Positions 6,857 through 13,512 of a stretch of DNA of 13,619 bases are shown piece by piece. How positions within the stretch are numbered: position 1 is the first letter of the stretch; the number at the start of each line of letters is the position of its first letter. The stretch is taken from assembly GCA_030670605.1 (NCBI GenBank), contig DAOVBK010000012.1, forward strand, positions 1-13,619, read 5' to 3'. The notes beneath the pieces were generated by a model that saw only the letters and a list, made by a program, of their open reading frames with translations, searched no databases and was not told where the DNA came from. The translations under genes and the position numbers were made by a program. The stretch is from Candidatus Stahliibacteriota bacterium. GTDB lineage: Bacteria; Hydrothermota; Tepidihabitantia; SM23-42.

Positions 6857-8435
6857 CCGATCTTCGTAGTACGTCTATGTTTTGTGTAATAGTTTCTTCT
6901 GAAGGATTTAGTGCTTTCGCTTTGTTCCAAAGATCGAGCGCCCTCTCAGAATTTCCCTGGCGTAGATAGATAGTACCAAGATTGAGAAATATTTGCCAAT
7001 CACGTCTATCTTCAGGGATTTTCTCATATAATTCTTTTGCTGCCCCGAGAATCTCTGCCTCGTAGTAGAAATCAGCGAGATTCCGTGCTATGATTTCATC
7101 ACGGGGGTTTGCGTCAACGGCCTGCCGGTACAGCTTTTCTGCTTCCTCGGGCTTACCAAGTGCTTGATACAACACCGCCAGATTGTTCTTGAAGAGCGTG
7201 AAGCGAGGGAATCTATCAATGGCACATGACAGTACTTCTGCGGCATGCTCAACATCATCCTGTTGCACATAGATGTATGGCAGATATATGTACGGCGTCA
7301 TTGCTTCTGGTGATGCCTTGACTATCTCCTCAAACATCTTGGCAGCTTCAGCAAGCGCACCCTTTTCATTGTATACCTTCCCGAGGTTACATCGCACCTT
7401 TATGCTGTCAGGCACAAGATTTTGTGCAGCATGCAAATGCTCAATTGCTTCATCAAATGATTTGAGCTTCATGCACACGTATCCCAGGTTCACGAGTATT
7501 GATGCACGTTTTTCGTATTGCACTGACTTCCGTAGATATTCACGAGCAGCTTCATAGTCGCGGCGAACCACGGCAATGAGTCCCAAGTAGAATAATGCTT
7601 CCGCATCCTCGGCTTTGATCGCAAGCGCCTTGTTATACTCGCGCTCTGCTTCATCGTACATTTCTGTTTTGTAGAACGCAAATCCAAGATTCTTGTACTC
7701 GAAGATGTCGCCGGTTGGTTGCTTCACTTCAGCCGGTCTTTCAGGTTTCTCCAGTAACCCCGCGGACAAAAGCCCGTAAATCGCCCTGTTGGTAACAAAA
7801 AAATCGTACGCAGAAAGTTTGAGAACATCATCGATATTTCGTGAACCATCAATGAGATCAAAAACTTTCTTCTCCTCCTCGGTCAATGAAACATCTCCGA
7901 CCTCACCTTTCCTGACAAGAATAGTCTCAAACGGAGGAACCTTATCCTCGATTTTTTTCCATTCATCAATCCTGCGCGCTCCTTCGAGGAGCAGTTCCTG
8001 CGCTGAGAGTTGTACCGTATATTCTTCTTTTGACGGCAAGAGGTCCGCTTCGAAATTGAAAAACCCGCTATCCCATGTAAGCATAGTGAAAATAACCTGC
8101 TCAATCTGATTCTTGAGTTCTTTTTCGAGTGTTTCCCGGTCAAGTGCACCCATCTCAATGAGAATCTCACCAATTCTCTTCTTCTTTTCGGACTTCTGTT
8201 TGAGCAGCGCCTGCTCGAGCGCTGATTGGTCAACAATCTTTTTCTGAATCAGAACGTCACCAAGCCGCTGTTCTTTGTTGATGATAGTCGCATACACTAT
8301 TTTGCCTTCTTTGATGAAAACGTTGCCGAAGTTCTGCGCATCAGTAACGGACAGACAACCAGACTTACCAGAATACGCAAGAAGCTGAATGACATCAGCA
8401 AGCGCTGCTTCTGTTAACGATCCTTTTATCGCCAT
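6846..8435 (-). CDS. DUF4388 (PatA-like) / MshEN-like / TPR protein
   Basis: This 529-aa probably cytoplasmic scaffold has four parts. Residues 1-55 match the start of the DUF4388/PatA N-terminal domain (KGSLTEAALADVIQLLAYSG, then a G-K-I-V-Y-A turn). Residues 57-110 hold two copies of an R-[LI]-G-[DE]-[VI]-L-I helical repeat (57-80 and 87-110) like the N-terminal domain of GspE/MshE ATPases. The DUF4388 fold resumes to about 170, then a winged-helix-like segment runs about 184-230 (LTEEEKKVFDLIDG on). Eight TPR units fill about 244-525. The product has no enzyme motif. A role in protein-protein signalling is inferred from the domains and from position directly upstream of, and overlapping, cheR. 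The ATG at 8435 has a GAGG Shine-Dalgarno 5 nt upstream. No convincing promoter was found in the preceding 211-bp array. Confidence 0.85.
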   Translation of the reverse strand: MAIKGSLTEAALADVIQLLAYSGKSGCLSVTDAQNFGNVFIKEGKIVYATIINKEQRLGDVLIQKKIVDQSALEQALLKQKSEKKKRIGEILIEMGALDRETLEKELKNQIEQVIFTMLTWDSGFFNFEADLLPSKEEYTVQLSAQELLLEGARRIDEWKKIEDKVPPFETILVRKGEVGDVSLTEEEKKVFDLIDGSRNIDDVLKLSAYDFFVTNRAIYGLLSAGLLEKPERPAEVKQPTGDIFEYKNLGFAFYKTEMYDEAEREYNKALAIKAEDAEALFYLGLIAVVRRDYEAAREYLRKSVQYEKRASILVNLGYVCMKLKSFDEAIEHLHAAQNLVPDSIKVRCNLGKVYNEKGALAEAAKMFEEIVKASPEAMTPYIYLPYIYVQQDDVEHAAEVLSCAIDRFPRFTLFKNNLAVLYQALGKPEEAEKLYRQAVDANPRDEIIARNLADFYYEAEILGAAKELYEKIPEDRRDWQIFLNLGTIYLRQGNSERALDLWNKAKALNPSEETITQNIDVLRRSGGE

Positions 8436-8453
8436 CTTAACCTCAAAGGACGT

Positions 8454-8645
8454 ATTCGTGACTCGTGTATCGTATTCGTAGTACGGGATACAGGATACGT
8501 GATACAGAATACAGGATATTCCACGTTTGCCCTATGCCATTTCCCTTCTGACATCACTTTGCCACTCTTCGACTCTGTGACTCTTTGACTTTTGGACTCG
8601 TTCATCATGGTACGAATACGAACGACGATGTACGATTACGTAGCG
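8454..8645. repeat. Three-part 7/8-bp periodic array inside the signalling operon
   Basis: From 8454 to 8521 units are seven bases (attcgtg, actcgtg, tatcgta, ttcgtag, then gatacag, gatacgt, gatacag, aatacag). From 8556 to 8600 units are eight bases and strikingly in phase (actttgcc, actcttcg, actctgtg, actctttg, acttttgg, actcg). From 8609 to 8645 the words tacgaa and tacgatta return in the complementary orientation of the first block. The region separates the DnaA-like gene from the DUF4388-TPR gene. I see no promoter or terminator in it with confidence. Confidence 0.65.
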
Positions 8646-8646
8646 A

Positions 8647-10611
8647 TCAATAATTCTCCTCAATCATCTCTCCTGGAATTTCCCGGGACAGGAACCGGTG
8701 CATATCAATTTTCTCTTTCTGCGGCTCGGGTTCTCGCTTCGTCTCGGTCACCTGCTCTGGTTGTTCTGTTGTTTCCGCTTTCTCTTTCTCTGTTTCGATT
8801 GATTCCTCACCGGGCAATCCGAGCGCGATAACCTCATCTCTGTGCTCCTTCACATCATCTGCAACGGGTTCTTTTTCCTCTTGTTGCTCCTCACCAGGGA
8901 GGCCCAGAGAAACAAGGTCACCCTCCTGCACACGCGTCGCAGACTCCTTGTCAGGTATCGTGAAGGTAATCTCTTCTTCCTTTTCTTCCTCGGTTGATCC
9001 TAAGAACGTATCAATGTCATAGAATGAAGAAAACAAGGGCAGTCCCCTATTGATAATACGCTCTGCCTGCGACGCAGGAACTCTCGATTGGATGTATCGC
9101 TTCGCCATCTCAGCGGTCGGCGGTTTCAATTCAGTCTCAATACCGCACTCAAAAACACTCTTCTCATCGTCAGACATCGACACATCCGTCGGGAACGTCT
9201 TAGAACTGTAGAACACCGGCTTTCCTGACCGAACGTCCTGCAAAACAGTGTCAAATATCTTCTTCCTCAGTTCTCGAGCAACACAAAACATGTTATGGAA
9301 ATTGTCGAGCAGCAAAACATCATATTGTCCCGCATCAGCGAGTTTAACGATGTCATCCACATCCGCAAGATTGAGAAACACTACCGACGTCCCGCGCGAT
9401 GAGAATTCGCTCTCAACTGCTTCTAAGAACCGTGTTTTCCCCGTGCCTTGCTTTCCGTATATGATGAACGGATTGTATTTCTGACCGAGGTTCGGCAGAA
9501 CGTGTTGCTCATAGATGTCAAACACATTCTTGTTACTCTCACCAATGATATACGTCTTGAAGGACTTATCTACTTCTTCAACCACCCCGTGCTTTATCAC
9601 CGCAATGAGTTCTTCTATTTCTTCCACTCGGTCTGGGGAGAACAACATTGATTCGATTTTCATCGCCTCCTCGGGATACCGACGGGTATCAAGGGCTCCA
9701 AATTCCCGCTGGAGCGCGATCAGTCTTTCCACCTTTTTGATGAAATCATCGTATTCATGCTTCAACAGTTCAACATCACCGTCAAGCAATGACCGTAGTG
9801 ATGACGTATCAAAACCTTTCATCTCCCAAACATATATTTTCTCTCTGTATTCCTCATGTACATCAACTTTTGCAGAAAGATCTTGTAGAACCTCACTCGC
9901 ATTCTTCTTCAATTCCTCAAGCAATGATGAAACAGGACTGTATATCCCCTTTGGATAGAACTCCTTGAGAATCATACGGACGCTATCGATGTCAAGCGTT
10001 ACACTAGCAAGGGACGAGTATGCAACGAGACGGTTAATCATTCCCTCGATCGCACGGATCGAAGCAGTTGAAATCTGCGCCAGTTCAAGCGCTATTTCAT
10101 CAGGTAGGATGATACCCGCTTCACCAGATTTCTTCTTGATCATCTCAACAAGCGCCATTTCCTTTGGTGGTACAATGTCGCATACAAGTCCGCCTTCGAG
10201 TCGCGACAAGAGACGTGGGTCTATGTTTTGCAGCTGACGAGGAGCAACATTTCCTGAAAAACAAATCTGTTTGTTATTAGCAAGCAGTGTGTCAATAATA
10301 CCGAGTATCGACTCATGATACTGATGTGCTATCGTATGGAGGTCATCAACGAAAAGCGCCGTGTCGACAACTTTTGTTTCATCAAGATATTTCTCAAATT
10401 CCTTCGTTGAAAAAAAACGTGCCGGATGCTTTTCTTTGATTGCTTGGCTAAGCGCCCACAACAGATGTGTCTTACCCAATCCTGTGCCGCTATGAATATA
10501 TAGTGGGTTAAAAAGTTCGCCAGGCAATTCTACAATTTTTTGTGCGGCAAGGTACGCTACTTTATTACCTTCATACATGTAGAAATTCTCGAAACTCAGT
10601 TCACGCTTCAT
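8647..10611 (-). CDS. Tandem DnaA-like AAA+ ATPase without DNA-binding domain
   Basis: This 654-aa protein has two AAA+ modules related to DnaA domain III. Module 1 (about 5-215) is complete: SFENF (6-10), FNPLYIHSGTGLGKTHLL (34-51, Walker A), LFVDDLH (86-92, Walker B), SRLEGGLVCDI (136-146, box VII Arg137) and sensor II SIRAIEGMINRL (184-195). A helical linker (about 225-345) has a W...KGFD...L...L pattern. Module 2 (about 350-535) restarts with SFKTYIIGESN, YNPFIIYGKQGTGKTRFL (379-396) and LLLDNFH (433-439). It has Asn437 for the second Walker B acid and SVFECGIETELKPP (485-498), where the box VII Arg is Val486. A Glu/Lys-rich tail (541-654) repeats LGLPGEE (569-575, 597-603). There is no DnaA domain IV, so it is not the replication initiator; Hda- or scaffold-like regulation is inferred. 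It starts 3 nt after the Roadblock gene stop. Confidence 0.85.
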   Translation of the reverse strand: MKRELSFENFYMYEGNKVAYLAAQKIVELPGELFNPLYIHSGTGLGKTHLLWALSQAIKEKHPARFFSTKEFEKYLDETKVVDTALFVDDLHTIAHQYHESILGIIDTLLANNKQICFSGNVAPRQLQNIDPRLLSRLEGGLVCDIVPPKEMALVEMIKKKSGEAGIILPDEIALELAQISTASIRAIEGMINRLVAYSSLASVTLDIDSVRMILKEFYPKGIYSPVSSLLEELKKNASEVLQDLSAKVDVHEEYREKIYVWEMKGFDTSSLRSLLDGDVELLKHEYDDFIKKVERLIALQREFGALDTRRYPEEAMKIESMLFSPDRVEEIEELIAVIKHGVVEEVDKSFKTYIIGESNKNVFDIYEQHVLPNLGQKYNPFIIYGKQGTGKTRFLEAVESEFSSRGTSVVFLNLADVDDIVKLADAGQYDVLLLDNFHNMFCVARELRKKIFDTVLQDVRSGKPVFYSSKTFPTDVSMSDDEKSVFECGIETELKPPTAEMAKRYIQSRVPASQAERIINRGLPLFSSFYDIDTFLGSTEEEKEEEITFTIPDKESATRVQEGDLVSLGLPGEEQQEEKEPVADDVKEHRDEVIALGLPGEESIETEKEKAETTEQPEQVTETKREPEPQKEKIDMHRFLSREIPGEMIEENY

Positions 10612-10614
10612 AAT

Positions 10615-11016
10615 CTAGCCACGCAGTATTTTCTCTGCCTGTACAGAAAATTCTTGACCAGCGACTTTCACAACACCGGGGAGTGTTCTGTCGTCGAACA
10701 ACGAAACGAGGAGGAACTGTTTGCTGACGCCAATATAATGTATGCTGAAATTCCTACCTTCCTGGAGAAATTGATAGAACGTATGCTCGCCCACTATGCT
10801 CGCGAGCTCCATCGTGGAATTGAACACACCGCACGCCAGTGCAGAGATCGCAACGACATCAAACGAGTAGACAAAACCTCTTTGGATAAGAACTTGTCCT
10901 GTGACAGTGACAAAAATCGACCATACAGTATGGGTTTGCGTGCAAAATTCACTCAAAAGGTGCTCAAGTCTATTGACTTTTTCTTTAGAGACACTTATTG
11001 TCTTCGTGCCATCCAT
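10615..11016 (-). CDS. Roadblock/LC7 domain protein (MglB-like)
   Basis: This 133-aa protein has the Roadblock/LC7 pattern: a helix (about 11-27), strand SIFVTVTGQVLIQRG (33-47), helix DVVAISALACGVFNSTMELA (53-72), then FSIHYIGVSKQFLLVSLFDD as the closing strands. Bacterial Roadblock proteins such as MglB form dimers that act on Ras-like GTPases (MglA) or on receptors and scaffolds. No MglA-type GTPase is in the window, so its partner may be the adjacent ATPase or lie elsewhere. It is the first gene behind a strong promoter. Its ATG is 9 nt after the -10 box, so the mRNA should have a leader of only about 3 nt and no Shine-Dalgarno. It ends 3 nt before the DnaA-like gene, so the pair is an operon core. 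Confidence 0.8.
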   Translation of the reverse strand: MDGTKTISVSKEKVNRLEHLLSEFCTQTHTVWSIFVTVTGQVLIQRGFVYSFDVVAISALACGVFNSTMELASIVGEHTFYQFLQEGRNFSIHYIGVSKQFLLVSLFDDRTLPGVVKVAGQEFSVQAEKILRG

Positions 11017-11025
11017 AGTTTAGTG

Positions 11026-11054
11026 ATTATAATCGATGTTTCCTATAAAGTCAA
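11026..11054 (-). promoter_or_regulatory. Consensus-like sigma-70 promoter of the signalling operon
   Basis: On the minus strand TTGACT (11054-11049) is followed after exactly 17 bp by a perfect TATAAT (11031-11026), inside the palindrome gattataatc (11025-11034). The Roadblock ATG is at 11016, leaving nine bases between -10 and start codon. The predicted +1 is then about 3 nt before the ATG. This is one base short of a perfect sigma-70 promoter. Confidence 0.75.
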
Positions 11055-11125
11055 TACCTAATCCGCCAAAATCGTGGTTATTTTCGTGATTCGTAGGTCG
11101 TACTACTGGTACACGGAGGACGCAG

Positions 11126-11180
11126 AAATCGGGGTCAGGTCTCAACCCTTCGACACACTCAGGACAGGCATTTGACATTT
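11126..11180. repeat. Composite repeat: transposase-associated-type word with a second repeat nested inside
   Basis: The flanks aaatcggggtcaggtctcaa (11126-11145) and atttgacattt (11170-11180) resemble, from memory, a repeat found next to REP-associated tyrosine transposases (GGGGTCAGGTCT ... TTTGACATTT). Between them is cccttcgacacactcaggac followed by aggc (11146-11169), a member of another common bacterial intergenic repeat family, whose reverse complement partly matches 168-190. No transposase gene is in the window. The identity is recollection, not a database match. Confidence 0.4.
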
Positions 11181-11382
11181 CTCTACTTCTCGACTCGCTC
11201 TCTCAATCCCTCGAGACAGGTACGCTTGCTCGAAGAGTAATGCCGTACTCGTGAATCGTAGGTCGTATTCGTGAAAACGCAGATCGCAGGAGGCAAAACG
11301 CGAATTCACGCAAATCAACTAATATTGTTCGAGTGAGCACCATGTGCGAATCGAGAACCAATACTAAGGAACTTCTCGACTC

Positions 11383-11405
11383 ATCCGCCATACAGCGTGG
11401 CGGAT
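11383..11405. repeat. 8-bp stem hairpin
   Basis: ATCCGCCA (11383-11390) and TGGCGGAT (11398-11405) are perfect inverted copies around a 7-nt loop. There is no following T-run on either strand, so it is not a typical intrinsic terminator, though it lies 72 bp downstream of the RecJ-like stop codon and could still mark that transcript's 3' end. It may equally be one more dispersed palindromic repeat. Confidence 0.45.
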
Positions 11406-11476
11406 TCGCTCGAAGAATAATCTCGTATTGGGGATTCGATAACAAAAGGTTCGGCCCAGCAGATAGAAAACCGCCG

Positions 11477-12973
11477 CTATCCCTTCTCTATGATACGAAG
11501 GTCATTATCTACAGTATACCTTCGCTCACCATCAGTGAGCAACGGTGGCGGGTTGCCTTCGCCAAACGGAACGAGTATCTGCAACATACGGATATCTGTT
11601 CTGGTCAATTGTGCTTCTGGCTGACTGGATACACCGTGCGGGTCTATTAGTTCATCGCTCCGTGTTGCGACATATTCTACAACACGCTGCACCACACGAT
11701 CAAGATTTTCCTGGACCATGGTGCATCCTGCTGCCCGGGGGTGACCGCCAAAATCAAGAAAAAACGCACGAAAACTGTGGAGCATGTTGTATAAATGAAT
11801 GCTATTACTCCTGAACTCACCAAAGCACTTGCCATCCTTGATGCCGATTACTGCAGATGTCCGGTGGTAACGATCTCGAAGACGCGCGGCAATCGACCCA
11901 AGATAATGCTGCTTGGAGAATGGAATAACCGAAATCACTATCTCCGGATAAACCTTGGCAGCGGCAATTGCATCTTCAAAGTGCAGTGCGACTTCACGCC
12001 TTCGTTCTTTTGTGGTTACGGTGAGGCGTGCAATCGTATCGGCAATGAACTGCTCGTCTTTGCGCATCAGTAGTTGCACACCAAGGTTTGGGTCATCGTA
12101 TGCAGCGGAAGCAATAATCGGGATAATGGCACTACTCACATTGCCGAACGAGAATTCTCGTTCGTGGCGAAAATGTTTTACCCAACCGTCATTTGTTCTA
12201 TTGAACACACGCAACCCCTCAATGCAGAATGTACGGTTCTCGCCGCGTAGCGCAACCCTGTCAGAGATGGTCCCGACCATGACAAGCGGGAAGAATTCTT
12301 TCTTGAGATTGTAGAACTCCTCCGCGGTCAGCTTGAAGACGTTCTGGTACAATGATTGGGCAAGTTTGAAACTGACACCAACACCAGCTAATTCCCGGAA
12401 TGGATAAAGTGAATCCGGTCGTTTCGGGTCAACAGCAGGTACCGGAAAATCTGCTTCGATTGTTTCGTGATGGTCACAAACGACAAAATTGAGCCCAACA
12501 TCCTTCACAATACGAAAATTATCGTCACTGCTGATGCCAAAGTCAACGGTGATAACGTGCTTCACCCCTTTCTGTTTATACTCCTGTAGGACTTCCCCAT
12601 TCATGATGTAACCGTCTTTTTCACGGATGATGGGGTACACAAAAACTGACTGCTTATCTGTCCGGTAGAGATCGCTCAGGGTTTTGTACATGATGACTGC
12701 GGACGTGTAACCATCAGTGTCATCATGTGTGTATATCAATATCGGTTCTTTCTTGTGCAGCGCCTCTGCAATCGTTTGTGTCGCAACCTGTATATCAGGA
12801 AGCAATTGCGGGTCGTGCAGCTGACCGACGCCAGGGAAAAGATATGCTTTTGCATCCTCGTATTGTGGATACCGGTGCGCGACGATCTGGGCGATCTCAT
12901 GTGGTACAGAAAAATCAGATGCATACTTCTGTACGAGGAGTGCGCTGCTATTTCTATTGTGCGTCTGTTCCAT
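11477..12973 (-). CDS. DHH-family single-strand exonuclease, RecJ-like
   Basis: RecJ is a Mn2+-dependent 5'-3' ssDNA exonuclease acting in recombination and mismatch/base excision repair. Counting from the ATG at 12973 (498 aa), the DHH domain shows HDDTDG (83-88), TVDFG (142-146, D144), CDHHE (166-170) and GTISDR (234-239, D238). The DHHA1 part carries LGSIAARLRDRY and GGHPRAAG (409-416). The end has PFGEGNPPP (469-477), which opens the RecJ OB-fold, but the protein stops about 21 residues later, shorter than usual RecJ (about 560-580 aa). The start is uncertain: ATG at 12973 overlaps the upstream gene by 20 bp; ATG at 13000 and TTG at 13015 are in-frame alternatives. Conserved-looking sequence begins at SALLVQKYASDFSVP. 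A RecJ-like nuclease of different cellular role cannot be excluded. Confidence 0.85.
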   Translation of the reverse strand: MEQTHNRNSSALLVQKYASDFSVPHEIAQIVAHRYPQYEDAKAYLFPGVGQLHDPQLLPDIQVATQTIAEALHKKEPILIYTHDDTDGYTSAVIMYKTLSDLYRTDKQSVFVYPIIREKDGYIMNGEVLQEYKQKGVKHVITVDFGISSDDNFRIVKDVGLNFVVCDHHETIEADFPVPAVDPKRPDSLYPFRELAGVGVSFKLAQSLYQNVFKLTAEEFYNLKKEFFPLVMVGTISDRVALRGENRTFCIEGLRVFNRTNDGWVKHFRHEREFSFGNVSSAIIPIIASAAYDDPNLGVQLLMRKDEQFIADTIARLTVTTKERRREVALHFEDAIAAAKVYPEIVISVIPFSKQHYLGSIAARLRDRYHRTSAVIGIKDGKCFGEFRSNSIHLYNMLHSFRAFFLDFGGHPRAAGCTMVQENLDRVVQRVVEYVATRSDELIDPHGVSSQPEAQLTRTDIRMLQILVPFGEGNPPPLLTDGERRYTVDNDLRIIEKG

Positions 12974-13394
12974 TCTTCTTGGCAGTCTCACGTGTTCCAT
13001 CCTGTCGGTTCGCAATGTGCTGCTTAACGTGTTCGACTATTTCGATTCGTTCACGAGGCACAAGCACAAAGACACCACGGAATTGGTTGAGGAACGTCTT
13101 GCGACTGAATGGACTAAGCAATATGCCATTCTTTCCCTCATAAACCATGCGAAACTCGTTGAGCATCCGACCTTGCGAACCAAAAAACTTTGTTACAATG
13201 ATCTCGGTGTCAGTAATCTCATAGTGCGTAGGAAAATAGTATGAATGCAGCGAAACAAAAAGTATGATAAATCCGATGACCGCAAACACAATGCCGAAAA
13301 AAATAGATACATAGGTGAGAAACGCGAAAATGAAAATGAGACTCACTATTGTTTTTGCCATATTTTCTCGTGCAGGATGAACTGACCACTTCAT
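12954..13394 (-). CDS. Two-TM membrane protein with PH-like domain
   Basis: From the ATG at 13394 the product has 146 aa: KWSVHPARE at the N-terminus, two adjacent hydrophobic segments (about 13-33 and 34-50), then YYFPTHYEITDTEIIVTKFF, where the FPTxYExT turn resembles the start of bacterial PH-like (YdbT/YdbS-like) domains. NGILLSPFSRKTFLNQFRGV follows. The C-terminus is polar. Function is unknown; proteins of this kind are common small membrane proteins next to unrelated genes. An in-frame TTG at 13433 would add 13 residues, but that stretch consists of AT-rich repeat-like words, so the ATG is preferred (TTGGAG lies about 11 nt upstream, a loose Shine-Dalgarno). It overlaps the RecJ-like gene, suggesting cotranscription. 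Confidence 0.65.
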   Translation of the reverse strand: MKWSVHPARENMAKTIVSLIFIFAFLTYVSIFFGIVFAVIGFIILFVSLHSYYFPTHYEITDTEIIVTKFFGSQGRMLNEFRMVYEGKNGILLSPFSRKTFLNQFRGVFVLVPRERIEIVEHVKQHIANRQDGTRETAKKNGTDAQ

Positions 13395-13420
13395 ATTATC
13401 AATAAGCTCCAAATAGCGAG

Positions 13421-13512
13421 CACCAAATTCCAAACAATATTGAAATTACAATTTCGAAGCCAAATCCTGCTGATTTGAATACTTTGGTCATTGGTAATTG
13501 TTTGGAACTTGA
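13421..13512. repeat. AT-rich word repeat with inverted arms
   Basis: aaattccaaacaata (13425-13439) pairs as an inverted repeat with aattgtttggaactt (13496-13510), 13 of 15 positions. Between them are related words (tttgaata, ctttggtc, attggtaa at 13474-13497) in an 8-bp rhythm and a perfect hyphenated palindrome gaaatt-ac-aatttc (13442-13455). These CCAAAT/TTTGG words resemble, from memory, intergenic words common in several uncultivated bacterial phyla. The block runs into the 3' end of the gene on the right. Confidence 0.5.

Larger units (their letters stand above)
11055..11476. repeat. Gene-free spacer with dispersed repeat words and direct repeats
   Basis: No gene is supported here. Visible structures are: an 18-bp direct repeat with one mismatch (cgtgattcgtaggtcgta at 11085-11102; 11250-11267); a second direct repeat (gctcgaagagtaatgccgta at 11228-11247; 11408-11427, 17 of 20 identical); and short 7-8 bp periodicity of cgta/tcgtg words (11081-11112 and 11243-11277) shared with the array at 8454-8488. 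The block 11126-11180 is listed separately. The stretch lies between the stop of the RecJ-like gene and the promoter of the signalling operon. Confidence 0.55.

Noticed and set aside
8454..8600. CRISPR array
   Set aside because: Units are 7-8 bp with no unique spacers and no cas genes.
8647..10611. Replication initiator dnaA and a nearby origin
   Set aside because: There is no DnaA domain IV, no dnaN or other origin-linked gene, and I noticed no TTATNCACA-type boxes in the window.
10540..11061. Plus-strand open frame of 173 codons
   Set aside because: It is antisense to the Roadblock gene, which has clear domain character and its own promoter.
11383..11405. Intrinsic terminator for the RecJ-like gene
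   Set aside because: The stem is good but there is no T-run on the minus strand after it; kept only as a hairpin.
11203..11445. Open frame of 80 codons in the spacer after the RecJ-like gene
   Set aside because: It is composed of direct repeats and hairpin sequence with no ribosome site or protein-like pattern.
13395..13433. TTG start of the PH-like protein at 13433
   Set aside because: The extra 13 residues are encoded by repeat-like AT-rich words without a ribosome site; the ATG at 13394 fits the family start better, though this is not certain.
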